Below, piece after piece: positions 18,099 through 29,390 of a stretch of 64,000 nucleotides of DNA; the first letter of the stretch is position 1, and each line of letters starts with the position of its first letter. Under the pieces are notes generated by a model, which saw only the letters and a program-made list of their open reading frames with translations, searched no databases and had not been told where the DNA came from. The position numbers and the translations under genes are program-made. The stretch comes from Pseudomonas lurida (GTDB lineage Bacteria > Pseudomonadota > Gammaproteobacteria > Pseudomonadales > Pseudomonadaceae). The stretch is taken from contig NZ_PDJB01000001.1 of NCBI RefSeq assembly GCF_002563895.1, forward strand, positions 5,997,501 to 6,061,500, written 5' to 3'.

Positions 18099-18425
18099 AC
18101 CGCTCCCCTTGGATTCAAACCCTAGAACGTCATGCTCTGAGTTCGTACGATCGATCCGGCTGGCGGGCGGTGGCGGTCAGTTATTGGTGGTTGTGAGTCA
18201 GTCGGTAGTCCGTTGATATATAGCTTAATGATATTTATGTAACAAATTAAATACCTTTAAAGAATAAGCGAATGCATAAGCACAGCGCCCCATTCGTCAG
18301 GATTCAGGGGGCAATCCCGCTACTTTCAGCCCAGGTTCAGCCTGGGGACGCGCCAAGCCGTCAAAATGCCCTACACGTCACGACCCACCTAGCCGCCCAT
18401 CAAACCGACTACCGAGGTCGCACCC
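18099..18425. other. intergenic region between divergent receptor and beta-barrel genes
   Basis: 327 bp without a gene. The part from 18200 to 18270 is markedly AT-rich (ATATATAGCTTAATGATATTTATG) and likely holds the divergent promoters. A CCCAGG-TTCAG-CCTGGG hairpin occupies 18330-18346. No Fur-like 19-bp palindrome is visible. Confidence 0.5.
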
Positions 18426-18908
18426 ATGATGAAATTCCGACTGCCTGGCCTGCTGTTCCTGGCCCAGGCAACCACGGCCCTGGCTGGCGAAACGCCGGCT
18501 ACCGAGGACGACAAAGGCTTTTGGTACGCGCAGACCAGCGTCTACACCCGACATTTCGCGCCGGACCCCGAGCACAACAACAACCAGGACCTGATCGGCC
18601 TGGAGCGCAATGAAGCATCCGGTTTCGTGTATGGCGGGGCGACGTTCCGCAACTCATTCCGCCAGCGCTCGTACTACGCCTATGCGGGCAAGCGCTATGA
18701 CATGGCCGACTATCCGGTGTATTTGAAGCTGACAGGCGGGGCAATCCAGGGGTATCGCGGCAAGTACCGCGACAAGATCCCGTTGAACCGTTATGGCGTG
18801 GCGCCGGTGATCATTCCGTCAGTGGGCACGCACTACGGGCCGGTGGCAGCGGAGATGGTGTTGCTGGGGTTCAATGCAGCGATGGTGACGACCGGCTTAC
18901 GGTTTTGA
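18426..18908 (+). CDS. small exported protein, probable outer-membrane beta-barrel
   Basis: 160 residues with a signal peptide (MKFRLPGLLFLAQATTALAG, cleavage near residue 21 of the MM-start form). The mature part has alternating aromatic strands (WYAQTSVYTRHFAP, FVYGGATFRNSF, SYYAYAGKRYDM) and ends in an aromatic residue (TTGLRF), the classic terminal signature of outer-membrane barrels. The size fits an eight-strand barrel such as PagP or PagL, but no catalytic set from either family is recognised. It is divergent from the TonB receptor and shares its upstream region. Confidence 0.78.
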   Translation: MMKFRLPGLLFLAQATTALAGETPATEDDKGFWYAQTSVYTRHFAPDPEHNNNQDLIGLERNEASGFVYGGATFRNSFRQRSYYAYAGKRYDMADYPVYLKLTGGAIQGYRGKYRDKIPLNRYGVAPVIIPSVGTHYGPVAAEMVLLGFNAAMVTTGLRF

Positions 18909-18930
18909 CACTGACACGGCACGGTCTACT

Positions 18931-18994
18931 GTGGGAGCTGGCGTACGTGCGATAGCGGTGTTGGCTGACAACGCAGGCAAGCCAGCTCCCCTAT
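18931..18994. repeat. REP-like inverted repeat
   Basis: GTGGGAGCTGGC at the left pairs with GCCAGCTCCC at the right (10-bp perfect arms at 18933-18942 and 18981-18990). It fills the gap between the convergent beta-barrel and flavin-reductase genes. Confidence 0.65.
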
Positions 18995-19011
18995 GGATTC
19001 CGCTTGAGTCT

Positions 19012-19983
19012 CTAGGGACGTGGGGCGTAGGCAAATACGTCGGCGCGCATCTGGTGCGCATCCATACCGGCCTCGACCAACGCATCCAGGGTGCCGTAGA
19101 TCATCGCCGGTGAACCGCTGGCGTAGACATGCACGCCTTTGAGGTCGGCAATGTCTTCACACACCGCTTCATGCAGCAACCCGCACCGCCCCTCCCAGCC
19201 GCACAGGTCGCTGACGACCTTGTGCAAGAACAGGTTGGGCAGCTGCAACCACTGGTCCCAGTGTTCGATCTCGTAGAAATCTTCCGGGCGACGTACGCCC
19301 CAATACAGATGCACCGGGTGCTTGAAGCCGGAAGCGCGGCAATGTTCGATCAGGCTGTGCATCTGCGCCATGCCGGTGCCGGCGGCGATCAGCACCAGCG
19401 GCCCGTCCGGCAGCTCGGCCAAGTGAGTATCGCCAAACGGCAGTTCCACACGCGCCATCTGGTTGCGCTGCAGTTGCTCCAGCAGGCTGCGCGCACTGTC
19501 CTCGCGAACCAGCACGTGCAGCTCCAGCTCGCGTCCGGCGTGGGGCGCCGAGGCTAGGGAAAAAGCCGATTTCTCGCCGTTCTCCCGCTCGATCATCAAG
19601 TATTGACCGGCGTGGTAACGCACCGCCTTGCCGGCCGGCGCACGCAGGCGCACGCGCCACACGTCGCCACCGACCTCTACACATTCACTCAATTGGCACG
19701 ACAACTTGCGCAACGGCAATTCTCCCGGCGCCAGCACGCCATCCCACAATACGACGCAATCTTCCAGCGGCTCGGCGATGCACGTGTAGAACTCACCGTG
19801 GTCACGAACCTCACCCGCCTGCTGCACCCGGCCTTCCACCAGTAGAGCGGCACACACGTGGCATACGCCGTTGCGACATGCCTGTGGGCATTCGTAGCCC
19901 AGGCGACGTGCGCCTTCGAGGATCCGCTCGCCGGGGACCAGCTCCAGCACAGCGCCGGAAGGTTGCAGGGTTACACGCATCAA
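19012..19983 (-). CDS. 2Fe-2S flavodoxin/ferredoxin reductase-like protein
   Basis: 323-residue modular oxidoreductase. N-terminal plant-type ferredoxin domain with [13 protein letters not shown] plus a later Cys (FYTCIAEP); a FAD-binding domain ([23 protein letters not shown], the RxYS-like motif degenerate); and a C-terminal NAD-binding domain ([15 protein letters not shown], then YASGSPAMI). It resembles enzymes annotated as CDP-6-deoxy-glucoseen reductase, but no deoxysugar genes are near. Its start overlaps the ubiD stop (ATGA), so it is co-translated with ubiD. In E. coli ubiD is likewise followed by the flavin reductase gene fre. Confidence 0.88.
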   Translation of the reverse strand: MMRVTLQPSGAVLELVPGERILEGARRLGYECPQACRNGVCHVCAALLVEGRVQQAGEVRDHGEFYTCIAEPLEDCVVLWDGVLAPGELPLRKLSCQLSECVEVGGDVWRVRLRAPAGKAVRYHAGQYLMIERENGEKSAFSLASAPHAGRELELHVLVREDSARSLLEQLQRNQMARVELPFGDTHLAELPDGPLVLIAAGTGMAQMHSLIEHCRASGFKHPVHLYWGVRRPEDFYEIEHWDQWLQLPNLFLHKVVSDLCGWEGRCGLLHEAVCEDIADLKGVHVYASGSPAMIYGTLDALVEAGMDAHQMRADVFAYAPRP

Positions 19984-21446
19984 TCTATTCCCAATTCTTT
20001 CCAGATCGCATCGACACGGGCGGTGACGGCCTCATCCTTGACGATCACCCGGCCCCACTCGCGGGTAGTCTCACCTGGCCATTTGTGGGTAGCGTCCAGG
20101 CCCATTTTCGACCCCAGGCCAGATACGGGCGAGGCAAAGTCGAGGTAGTCGATCGGCGTGTTGTCGATCATCACCGTGTCGCGCTTGGGGTCCATGCGCG
20201 TGGTGATGGCCCAGATCACGTCGTTCCAGTCGCGGGCGTTGATGTCGTCGTCGGTGACGATAACGAACTTGGTGTACATGAACTGTCGCAAAAACGACCA
20301 CACACCGAGCATTACCCGCTTGGCATGGCCCGGGTACGACTTCTTCATGGTCACGATGGCCATGCGGTACGAGCAGCCTTCTGGCGGCAGGTAGAAGTCG
20401 GTGATCTCCGGGAACTGCTTCTGCAGGATCGGCACGAACACTTCGTTGAGCGCCACGCCCAGAATCGCCGGCTCATCCGGCGGACGGCCGGTGTAGGTGC
20501 TGTGGTAGATCGGCTTGATGCGGTGGGTGATGCGCTCGACGGTGAACACCGGGAAGCTATCAACCTCGTTGTAGTAGCCCGTGTGGTCGCCGTAAGGACC
20601 TTCATCGGCCATCTCGCCCGGATGAATCACACCTTCGAGGATGATCTCGGCGGTGGCCGGTACCTGCAGGTCGTTGCCACGGCACTTCACCAGCTCGGTG
20701 CGGTTGCCGCGCAGCAGACCCGCGAAAGCGTATTCGGACAGGCTGTCTGGCACTGGGGTCACAGCACCCAGAATGGTGGCCGGGTCCGCGCCCAGGGCCA
20801 CGGACACCGGGAACGGTTTGCCAGGGTGTTTTTCGCACCACTCGCGAAAGTCCAGCGCACCGCCACGGTGGCTCAGCCAGCGCATGATCACCTTGTTGCG
20901 GCCGATCACTTGCTGGCGGTAGATACCGAGGTTCTGGCGGTCTTTGTTCGGCCCCTTGGTGACGGTCAGGCCCCAGGTGATGAGCGGGCCGACGTCGCCG
21001 GGCCAGCAGGTCTGCACCGGCAACATGGCGAGGTCGACGTCATCGCCTTCGATGACCACTTCCTGGCACACCGCGTCCTTGACCACTTTAGGGGCCATGG
21101 CAATGATCTTGCGGAAGATCGGCAGCTTAGACCAGGCATCCTTCAGCCCCTTGGGCGGCTCGGGCTCCTTGAGGAAAGCCAGCAGCTTGCCGATCTCGCG
21201 CAGTTCGCTGACCGATTCGGCCCCCATGCCAAAGGCCACGCGCTCGGGGGTACCGAACAGGTTGCCAAGCACCGGGATATCAAAGCCGGTCGGGTTTTCG
21301 AACAGCAGCGCCGGGCCCTTGTTGCGCAGGGTACGGTCGCAAATCTCAGTCATTTCCAGCACCGGGGAAATCGGCATCTGGATACGTTTCAACTCTCCGC
21401 GCTGCTCAAGTTGCTGCACGAAATCCCGAAGATCCTTGAATTTCAT
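19980..21446 (-). CDS. ubiD: 4-hydroxy-3-polyprenylbenzoate decarboxylase UbiD
   Basis: 488-residue prenylated-FMN-dependent decarboxylase of ubiquinone biosynthesis. ATG 21446 gives [21 protein letters not shown], the usual UbiD N-terminus; the frame extends further upstream without support. Visible motifs include the conserved catalytic E-R-E region ([20 protein letters not shown] and [12 protein letters not shown]) and the C-terminal [10 protein letters not shown] cofactor-making ubiX is not in the window. It overlaps the downstream reductase by 4 nt. Confidence 0.95.
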   Translation of the reverse strand: MKFKDLRDFVQQLEQRGELKRIQMPISPVLEMTEICDRTLRNKGPALLFENPTGFDIPVLGNLFGTPERVAFGMGAESVSELREIGKLLAFLKEPEPPKGLKDAWSKLPIFRKIIAMAPKVVKDAVCQEVVIEGDDVDLAMLPVQTCWPGDVGPLITWGLTVTKGPNKDRQNLGIYRQQVIGRNKVIMRWLSHRGGALDFREWCEKHPGKPFPVSVALGADPATILGAVTPVPDSLSEYAFAGLLRGNRTELVKCRGNDLQVPATAEIILEGVIHPGEMADEGPYGDHTGYYNEVDSFPVFTVERITHRIKPIYHSTYTGRPPDEPAILGVALNEVFVPILQKQFPEITDFYLPPEGCSYRMAIVTMKKSYPGHAKRVMLGVWSFLRQFMYTKFVIVTDDDINARDWNDVIWAITTRMDPKRDTVMIDNTPIDYLDFASPVSGLGSKMGLDATHKWPGETTREWGRVIVKDEAVTARVDAIWKELGID

Positions 21447-21505
21447 TAACCATGCCACCCGTAAAATAGGCGTACATCCTACCTGCTCTGACGGCCGCTG
21501 GCAGC

Positions 21506-23488
21506 TTAATTGGCCGTCAGCTCCCTTGATTGCAGCGAACGGAACAGCGGTTCCAGGAAGGCCTCGATGTGCCGCGCCCCTACCTCGGAGAGGTGGTTGT
21601 CGTCGGTGTACAGCGCGCGGCCATTGAGCTCGACCCGGCACAGGCCATCGGCGCCACACAGCAGGGGCGCGGGGTCCAGTACCGCGACGCCGCTGTCGGC
21701 CGCCGCCAGTTCGTCAAAAAGTCGCGTGATAAACGCCTGGCGCGCCACGTGCTCCTCCACGGGCAACCCTTCCCTGTCCACCGGACGGTGCATCATGGCC
21801 AGGCGACTGAGGCGGTATGGCACAATGATTTCCTGCAACGGCACCTCCTTGACCAGCCATACCCGATGCCCGGCTGCACGCAATCCGTTGATGCGCTCGC
21901 GCAGGCCCTCGGCGAAGCGCTGTTCAGCCACGGCGCGCACGTACTCGCCAGTGCGCGGGTCCTTGAGCGCATGCTCCTTGTCGCCCGACATCTGTCCGTA
22001 AAGGTACAGGCTCCAACGCGCGGCCAATACCACATCACTGAACGACTGTTCGGCCAAGGCTTTCTCGACGCGCTGGTTAAAATGCGCACAACGGGCAATG
22101 TTCTCCAGGCCATCGAGCGGCATGCAACCGGCGAAACTCGCCTGCACCAGGCTGATAGCGTGACGATTGGCACCGTCCTCCAGGGCCGGGATCAACGCGG
22201 TGGCGTGGCTGTCGCCCCAAACCAGCGCAGACACCGAGCGCCCCTTGGGGCCGAAGTGGCAAAACAGACGTTCATCCGGCGTGTCCTTGTCGGCCATGCA
22301 CGCCATTAACACAGGGCTCCACGTCTTCGCCTGGGCATAACGCAGCGCCTGGTCGGACAAACGCCACGGCACCCCCTTGGCTTCACGCAATGCCAGGCCG
22401 GTAAAACCCAGGCACAGGATGCCGGCGGCGCCGGCTGCCAGGATCGCCTTGCGCCCCGCCAACAAGCGCTTTTCACGAAACGGAGCTTCCACGAATCGCC
22501 AGGACAGATAGCCCAGCACCAGGCTCAGCAGCATGAGCCCCGCCAGCTCAAGCGTGCCCAAGCCATCCACCGCGGCATAGTTGGCGTACACGAACACCGG
22601 CCAGTGCCACAGGTACCAGGAATATGAAATGAGCCCCACACCCACCATCACCCGCGAGCTCATCAGGCGCCCGACCCAAGTGTGTTGCTGCCCATTGGCC
22701 CAGATCAACCCGACCACGCCCAGTACCGGCAGCAATGCGGCCGCACCAGGAAACGGCGTGTGTCGATCAAAACCGAACACGGCAACCAGGATCAACCCGA
22801 TGGACACCAGGCTGACACCTTGGGCCAGGGCGGGCGAGGCGCGCCAGTCACGCGTGGGCAGCACCGCCAACATGGCCCCGGCGAGCAATTCCCAGGCACG
22901 CAGGTGCAGCAGATAGAAGGCCTTTTGCGGCTGATGCGTGACCGCCCAGACGCTCATGCCAAAAGACACCAGCAGTACGCAGAACAGCGCCAGGCGCCAG
23001 TGTTTCAAACGGCTTGAAAGCAGTGTCAGCAACAGCGGGAAGACGATATAGAACTGTTCCTCCACCGCCAGCGACCAGGTATGCAGCAGGGGCTTGATGT
23101 CGGAGGCCGCATCGAAATAACCGTGCTGGCGAGCGAACAGTAGGTTGGAACTGAAAGTCGCCTGATAGTGCGCCGAACGTCCCAGCGCTTCGTAGTCCTT
23201 GGGCGCCAGCAGGAACCAGCCCACCACCAGCGTCGCCGCCATCATCACAAACAGTGCTGGCAGGATGCGCCGGGCGCGACGCGCCCAGAAATCAACGAAA
23301 CTGAAACGCCCCGCCTGGCGTTCACGCCAAATGATCGAGGTGATCAGGAAACCGGAAATCACAAAAAAAACATCAACGCCGACAAAGCCGCCCGTGACGC
23401 CTGGAACACCGAAATGGAACAGCACTACGGCCAGGACAGCAATGGCACGCAGGCCGTCGATGTCTCTGCGATAAACAAGAGTGGTCAT
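21506..23488 (-). CDS. OafA-type membrane acyltransferase with C-terminal SGNH domain
   Basis: 660-residue protein. An N-terminal acyltransferase-3 domain of about 10 TM helices starts [19 protein letters not shown], with the catalytic-type His and the [10 protein letters not shown] loop; the [11 protein letters not shown] segment is also diagnostic. From about residue 400 a periplasmic SGNH domain has [10 protein letters not shown] (Ser of block I) and [10 protein letters not shown] (Asp/His block V). Such fused proteins O-acetylate lipopolysaccharide or other glycans. No glycan cluster is adjacent; it sits between rho and ubiD as in P. aeruginosa. Confidence 0.9.
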   Translation of the reverse strand: MTTLVYRRDIDGLRAIAVLAVVLFHFGVPGVTGGFVGVDVFFVISGFLITSIIWRERQAGRFSFVDFWARRARRILPALFVMMAATLVVGWFLLAPKDYEALGRSAHYQATFSSNLLFARQHGYFDAASDIKPLLHTWSLAVEEQFYIVFPLLLTLLSSRLKHWRLALFCVLLVSFGMSVWAVTHQPQKAFYLLHLRAWELLAGAMLAVLPTRDWRASPALAQGVSLVSIGLILVAVFGFDRHTPFPGAAALLPVLGVVGLIWANGQQHTWVGRLMSSRVMVGVGLISYSWYLWHWPVFVYANYAAVDGLGTLELAGLMLLSLVLGYLSWRFVEAPFREKRLLAGRKAILAAGAAGILCLGFTGLALREAKGVPWRLSDQALRYAQAKTWSPVLMACMADKDTPDERLFCHFGPKGRSVSALVWGDSHATALIPALEDGANRHAISLVQASFAGCMPLDGLENIARCAHFNQRVEKALAEQSFSDVVLAARWSLYLYGQMSGDKEHALKDPRTGEYVRAVAEQRFAEGLRERINGLRAAGHRVWLVKEVPLQEIIVPYRLSRLAMMHRPVDREGLPVEEHVARQAFITRLFDELAAADSGVAVLDPAPLLCGADGLCRVELNGRALYTDDNHLSEVGARHIEAFLEPLFRSLQSRELTAN

Positions 23489-23593
23489 AAATCAATGGTC
23501 AGCCAGATACGAATGGGGATGAGCGTAGCCGCACTCACGCTTTTTTGTTTCCTAACTGACACCTAAGGCGGGCAAACCTCCCTTCTCGGACAC

Positions 23594-23620
23594 AAAAAAA
23601 AGGCGCCCCTGAGGGCGCCA
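23594..23620 (-). terminator. intrinsic terminator of rho
   Basis: 7-bp GC stem GGCGCCC / GGGCGCC with a four-base loop; on the minus strand it is followed by a run of eight T. It begins 25 bp after the rho stop. Confidence 0.88.
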
Positions 23621-23644
23621 TTCTTTCGGACCTGAAACGTCGTA

Positions 23645-24904
<1,260 letters not shown>

Positions 24905-25100
24905 ATAGGAATGACGTAATCATTTATGGAGGGGGGAAATTAAGCTTTTGGCTTAATGAGGCCGCGCCGCAGAGAAGGCGACAGGATCGCGTACTAATCG
25001 AAAAGGAATGCGTCGGCGACGGCTTGCAGGGGGCAGTGGAGAAACCAGTGCGGGGCCGAATGTACCACCTGAGTTTCGGAGCGTCTAGCCCTGTTTCACG

Positions 25101-25129
25101 AAAAAGCCCCGCTGTTTGCGGGGCTTTTT
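25101..25129. terminator. intrinsic terminator after trxA
   Basis: AAAAAGCCCCGC and GCGGGGCTTTTT flank a five-base loop. The A and T tracts on both sides make it usable in both directions; it lies 10 bp after the trxA stop. Confidence 0.88.
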
Positions 25130-25138
25130 GGAGGACGC

Positions 25139-25468
25139 TTAGATGTTCGCGTCGAGGAAAGCTTGCAGCTGAGACTTCGACAGCGCGCCTACCTTGGTCG
25201 CTTCGACGTTGCCATTCTTGAACAGCATCAGCGTAGGAATACCACGCACGCCGTGCTTGGCCGGGGTTTCCTGGTTGTCGTCGATGTTCAGCTTGGCAAT
25301 GGTCAGCTTGCCTTCGTAGGTGGTCGCAATATCGTCCAGGACTGGAGCGATCATTTTGCAAGGGCCACACCATTCAGCCCAGTAGTCAACCAGCACCGGG
25401 CCTTGAGCCTTGAGTACTTCGGCCTCAAAGGTCTCGTCGGTGACGTGCTTGATAAGATCGTTGCTCAT
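25139..25468 (-). CDS. trxA: thioredoxin 1
   Basis: 109-residue cytoplasmic disulfide reductase with the active site WCGPC at residues 33-37 and the cis-Pro segment [14 protein letters not shown] 25468 gives [15 protein letters not shown]; the frame extends 14 codons upstream but that part lacks conservation. It sits upstream of rho on the same strand with its own terminator between them, so the two are transcribed separately. Confidence 0.97.
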   Translation of the reverse strand: MSNDLIKHVTDETFEAEVLKAQGPVLVDYWAEWCGPCKMIAPVLDDIATTYEGKLTIAKLNIDDNQETPAKHGVRGIPTLMLFKNGNVEATKVGALSKSQLQAFLDANI

Positions 25469-25590
25469 GGATGTCTCCGGATTGTAAGCAAAAAAAACGT
25501 GGCCCATCATAGCCGCCCTTCCCCCGTTCAGGAAGCCGCCTCTGATTGAGTCTTCCTATGGTGGCGCATGAGTTTGGGTATAAGCCCAAC

Positions 25591-26286
25591 TCAAGGCGTG
25601 ACGGGCGTCACAAAGGCAATGCCGGTGCGCAATGCGGCGTTGCGCACGTGTTCCTGCATGGTTTTCTGGGCTGCGGCACTGGCGCGCCGGGCCAGGGCGC
25701 GCAGTATCCTGCGGTGCTCCTGCCACGTCTCCATGGCCCGCTCCGGCCGGATGAACGGTAGTTTCTGGCTCTCCAGGAACACCTCGGCACTGGCGCTGAG
25801 GATGCTGACCATCGCCTGATTCCCGCTGGCCAGCAGGATACGTTGATGGAATTCGAAGTCGAGCCGGGCCGCCGCTTCGAAGTCACCAGCCTTGAGCACC
25901 TTGCGCATGGCCTCGACGTTATCCTCCAGGCTGTCCAGTTCATCGATGCTCAACGTCACCGCCGCCAACCCCGCCGCGAACCCCTCCAGGGCATAACGCA
26001 ACTGGAAGATATCCAACGGCGTGGCCTGGGCCGCAAAAGGCCAGGCGAACCCCGGCGACTCCTCGGCCGCTTGCACGAACACCCCTTTACCTGGTTGCAC
26101 ACTGACCACGCCCAAGGCGCTGAGGGACGACAACGCCTCGCGCAATGACGCCCGGCTGACCCCCAATTGCACCGCCAGGTCGCGCTGGGACGGCAAGGCG
26201 TCGCCCGGGCCGAAGCCTTGCTCCTTGATCAGTTTGCGGATGGCCTGCAGGGCCGCTTCCGGTACGGCTTGGGCGAAGGAATTCAT
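25591..26286 (-). CDS. FadR-type GntR family transcriptional regulator
   Basis: 231 residues: N-terminal winged helix (about 15-75) with PSQRDLAVQLGVSRASLREALSSL, and a C-terminal all-helical FCD ligand domain. ATG 26286 (MNSFAQAVPEAALQ) is preferred; 43 upstream codons look non-coding. It is divergent from the amino-acid ABC transporter, so it probably represses those genes in response to their substrate. Two GACCA half-site-like repeats at 26422-26435 could be an operator, but the match is weak. Confidence 0.88.
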   Translation of the reverse strand: MNSFAQAVPEAALQAIRKLIKEQGFGPGDALPSQRDLAVQLGVSRASLREALSSLSALGVVSVQPGKGVFVQAAEESPGFAWPFAAQATPLDIFQLRYALEGFAAGLAAVTLSIDELDSLEDNVEAMRKVLKAGDFEAAARLDFEFHQRILLASGNQAMVSILSASAEVFLESQKLPFIRPERAMETWQEHRRILRALARRASAAAQKTMQEHVRNAALRTGIAFVTPVTP

Positions 26287-26550
26287 AAAAAACTCAAGGT
26301 TCCAGTCAACGTATCGGCTAGTTGTAAAGCTATTCGAAGCCGGCGGCAAGCCACGCCCCAAAGGGGCTCGCACCGTTTTGTCGACGCTCGAAAAGGGTGC
26401 GAAAACGCCGATCACTGTTCAGACCAGTCCGACCACGCCAACTCAATAAATACCGGCCTTGCAGACGATTCGGGAGGTGATGGCATGGGCTGTGCAATCA
26501 CCGCATGAACCCAATGCAGAAAATGCCTTCGCCCTTCTCGGAGAGTTGCC

Positions 26551-27336
26551 ATGACCAAACGCTACAGCGCCCTGCTTACTGCCCTGTTTGCCAGCCTGAT
26601 GCTGAGCCAGGCCCCCGCCCAGGCCAATGGTCTGGACGACATCGTTGCTCGTGGCACCCTTAAGGTCGCCGTGCCCCAGGACTTCCCGCCGTTCGGCTCG
26701 GTCGGCCCCGATATGAAGCCCCGCGGTCTCGACGTCGACACCGCCAAGCTGCTGGCCGACCAGCTCAAGGTCAAGCTGGAACTGACCCCGGTCAACAGCA
26801 CCAACCGTATTCCATTCCTCACCACCGGCAAGGTCGACCTGGTTATCTCAAGCCTGGGCAAGAACGCCGAACGCGAGAAAGTCATCGACTTCTCCAAGGC
26901 TTACGCACCGTTCTACCTGGCGGTGTTCGGCCCGCCTGAAGCTGCCATCAGCAGCACTGACGACCTCAAGGGCAAGACCATCAGCGTGACCCGTGGCGCC
27001 ATTGAAGACATTGAGCTGACCGCCGTCGCGCCCAAGGAAGCCACGATCAAGCGTTTCGAAGACAACAACTCGACCATCGCCGCCTACCTGGCCGGCCAGG
27101 TCGACTTGATCGCCAGTGGCAACGTGGTAATGGTGGCGATCAGCGAACGCAACCCTAAACGTGTGCCGGCGCTGAAAGTGAAGCTCAAGGACTCTCCGGT
27201 GTACGTGGGCGTGAACAAGAACGAGCCGGCGCTGCTGGAGAAGGTCAACCAGATCCTGGTCGCGGCCAAGGCGGATGGCAGCCTGGAAAAGAACGCTATG
27301 CAATGGCTGAAAGAGCCGCTGCCCGCCGATCTGTGA
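26551..27336 (+). CDS. amino-acid ABC transporter, periplasmic binding protein
   Basis: 261-residue family 3 solute-binding protein. Signal peptide (residues 1-25, ending APAQA), ligand-site segments GTLKVAVPQDFPPFG, GLDVDTAKLLADQL and DLVISSLGKNAEREKVIDFS, and a second lobe with GKTISVTRGAIEDIE. The ribosome site GGAGAG lies 8 nt upstream. It heads a four-gene transporter set. Substrate is not deducible; the family carries polar or acidic amino acids and opines. Confidence 0.92.
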   Translation: MTKRYSALLTALFASLMLSQAPAQANGLDDIVARGTLKVAVPQDFPPFGSVGPDMKPRGLDVDTAKLLADQLKVKLELTPVNSTNRIPFLTTGKVDLVISSLGKNAEREKVIDFSKAYAPFYLAVFGPPEAAISSTDDLKGKTISVTRGAIEDIELTAVAPKEATIKRFEDNNSTIAAYLAGQVDLIASGNVVMVAISERNPKRVPALKVKLKDSPVYVGVNKNEPALLEKVNQILVAAKADGSLEKNAMQWLKEPLPADL

Positions 27337-27350
27337 AGCGGAGCTGACTC

Positions 27351-28019
27351 ATGGCGTATCAATTTGACTTTGTGCCGGTGCTGGCCAACACCGACCTGTT
27401 GCTGCGTGGCGCGCTGTTCACCCTTGAGCTGACAGCTATCGGCACCGTTCTGGGCGTGGCCCTGGGTACCGTCGGCGCTGTGGTGCGAGCGTGGAAGCTC
27501 CAGCCGTTCGCATGGTTCTTTGGCGTTTACGTCGAGTTGATTCGCAACACGCCGTTCCTGGTGCAGTTGTTCTTCATCTTCTTCGGCTTGCCGTCCCTGG
27601 GGCTGAAGATCACCGAGTGGCAAGCAGCCGTGCTGGCGATGGTGATCAACCTGGGGGCCTACTCCACGGAAATCATCCGCGCCGGTATCCAGGCCATTCC
27701 ACGCGGGCAACTGGAAGCCGCCGCCGCGCTGGCCATGACGCGCTTCGAAGCCTTCCGCCACGTGGTGCTGCTACCGGCGTTGGGCAAGGTGTGGCCGGCC
27801 CTGAGCAGCCAGATCATCATCGTGATGCTCGGTTCGGCGGTGTGCTCACAGATCGCCACCGAAGAACTGAGCTTTGCCGCCAACTTTATTCAGTCGCGCA
27901 ACTTCCGTGCGTTCGAAACATATGCCCTGACCACTCTGGTGTACCTGTGCATGGCGCTGATGATTCGCCAACTGCTCAACTGGATCGGCCGCCGCTTCGT
28001 GATGAGGAACAGCCGATGA
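27351..28019 (+). CDS. amino-acid ABC transporter permease 1
   Basis: 222-residue inner-membrane permease of the HisM/GltJ type with about five TM helices. N-terminal RGALFTLELTAIGTVLGVALG and the EAA loop (LEAAAALAMTRFEAFRHVVLLPA), which docks on the ATPase, are clear. It follows the binding protein by 14 bp, and its stop overlaps the next permease start. Confidence 0.92.
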   Translation: MAYQFDFVPVLANTDLLLRGALFTLELTAIGTVLGVALGTVGAVVRAWKLQPFAWFFGVYVELIRNTPFLVQLFFIFFGLPSLGLKITEWQAAVLAMVINLGAYSTEIIRAGIQAIPRGQLEAAAALAMTRFEAFRHVVLLPALGKVWPALSSQIIIVMLGSAVCSQIATEELSFAANFIQSRNFRAFETYALTTLVYLCMALMIRQLLNWIGRRFVMRNSR

Positions 28020-28666
28020 GTGATTTTTCCTTCTGGGACATCGTGCGCAACCTGGCCATCGGCCTGCAATGGACGCTGCTGCTTTCACTGGTGGCATTTA
28101 TCGGTGGCGGCGTGATCGGTTTGCTGGTGATGACGATGCGCATCAGCCGCAAAGCCTTCCCGCGCAACCTTGCACGCGCCTACATCGAACTGTTCCAGGG
28201 CACGCCCCTGTTGATGCAGCTGTTCCTGGTATTTTTCGGCATTGCCCTGCTGGGCGTGGATATCTCGCCCTGGCTGGCGGCGGCGATTGCCCTGACCCTG
28301 TTTACCAGCGCCTACCTCGCCGAAATCTGGCGTGGCTGCGTCGATTCCATCGCCCACGGGCAATGGGAGGCGTCGGCCAGCCTGGCGCTTAACCCGCTGG
28401 AGCAATTGCGCTACGTGATCCTGCCGCAGGCCCTGCGCATTGCCGTGGCGCCGACGGTGGGTTTCTCGGTGCAAGTGGTCAAAGGCACCGCCGTAACCTC
28501 GATCATCGGTTTCACCGAGCTGACCAAGACCGGCGGCATGCTCGCCAACGCCACCTTCGAACCCTTCATGGTCTATGGCCTGGTGGCCCTTGGTTACTTT
28601 TTGCTCTGCTACCCCTTGTCCCTCAGTGCCCGCTACCTGGAAAGGAGACTGCATGCCTCTGCTTAG
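28016..28666 (+). CDS. amino-acid ABC transporter permease 2
   Basis: 216-residue partner of the preceding permease, with MSDFSFWDIVRNLAIGLQWT at the N-terminus, about five TM helices and the EAA loop WEASASLALNPLEQLRYVIL. It begins inside the stop codon of permease 1 (ATGA) and runs 14 nt into the ATPase gene, so all three are translationally coupled. A heterodimeric channel is expected. Confidence 0.92.
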   Translation: MSDFSFWDIVRNLAIGLQWTLLLSLVAFIGGGVIGLLVMTMRISRKAFPRNLARAYIELFQGTPLLMQLFLVFFGIALLGVDISPWLAAAIALTLFTSAYLAEIWRGCVDSIAHGQWEASASLALNPLEQLRYVILPQALRIAVAPTVGFSVQVVKGTAVTSIIGFTELTKTGGMLANATFEPFMVYGLVALGYFLLCYPLSLSARYLERRLHASA

Positions 28667-29390
28667 AATTTCCGCCCTGCATAAGTACTACGGCGATCAC
28701 CATGTACTCAAGGGCATCGACCTGACCGTTGAAGAAGGCCAGGTGGTGGCGATCATCGGCCGTAGCGGCTCGGGCAAATCCACTTTGCTGCGTACCCTCA
28801 ACGGCCTGGAGTCCATCAACGACGGCGTGATCGAAGTCGATGGCGAATACCTCGACGCCGCACGCGCTGACCTGCGCAGCCTACGGCAGAAAGTCGGCAT
28901 GGTGTTCCAGCAGTTCAACCTGTTCCCGCACCTGACCGTCGGCGAAAACGTGATGCTCGCGCCGCAAGTGGTGCAGAAAGTGCCCAAGGCCAAGGCCGCC
29001 CAATTGGCCAGGCAAATGCTCGAGCGGGTCGGGTTGGGTGAGAAGTTCGACGCCTTTCCCGATCGCCTGTCCGGCGGCCAGCAACAACGTGTGGCGATAG
29101 CCCGCGCCCTGGCGATGTCACCCAAGGTGCTGCTGTGCGATGAAATCACCTCGGCGCTGGACCCGGAACTGGTCAACGAAGTGCTCAGCGTGGTGCGCCA
29201 ACTGGCCAAGGATGGCATGACACTGATCATGGTGACCCACGAGATGCGCTTTGCCCGGGAAGTCGGTGACAAGCTGGTCTTTATGCACCAAGGCAAAGTG
29301 CATGAGGTAGGCCCTCCCCAGGAGTTGTTCGCCAACCCAAGGACCCCTGAGTTCGCCAACTTCATCGGCTCAGTGGAGCAGCCGGGCTGA
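28653..29390 (+). CDS. amino-acid ABC transporter ATP-binding protein
   Basis: 245-residue ATPase of the GlnQ/HisP class. Walker A GRSGSGKST near residue 36, Q-loop VFQQFNLFPHLTV, signature LSGGQQQRVAIARALA, Walker B VLLCDEITSALD (Ile in place of the usual Pro-Thr, common in this class), and the H-loop MVTHEM. ATG 28653 has AAAGGAG 6 nt upstream. Its 3' end overlaps the convergent fimbrial gene by 29 bp. Confidence 0.93.
   Translation: MPLLRISALHKYYGDHHVLKGIDLTVEEGQVVAIIGRSGSGKSTLLRTLNGLESINDGVIEVDGEYLDAARADLRSLRQKVGMVFQQFNLFPHLTVGENVMLAPQVVQKVPKAKAAQLARQMLERVGLGEKFDAFPDRLSGGQQQRVAIARALAMSPKVLLCDEITSALDPELVNEVLSVVRQLAKDGMTLIMVTHEMRFAREVGDKLVFMHQGKVHEVGPPQELFANPRTPEFANFIGSVEQPG

Noticed and set aside
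18290..18425. Possible riboswitch upstream of the small beta-barrel gene
   Set aside because: One simple hairpin only; none of the conserved cores of cobalamin, TPP, FMN or other known classes is seen.
19878..21449. 523-codon frame antisense to ubiD and the reductase
   Set aside because: It crosses two well-supported genes and has no family motif.
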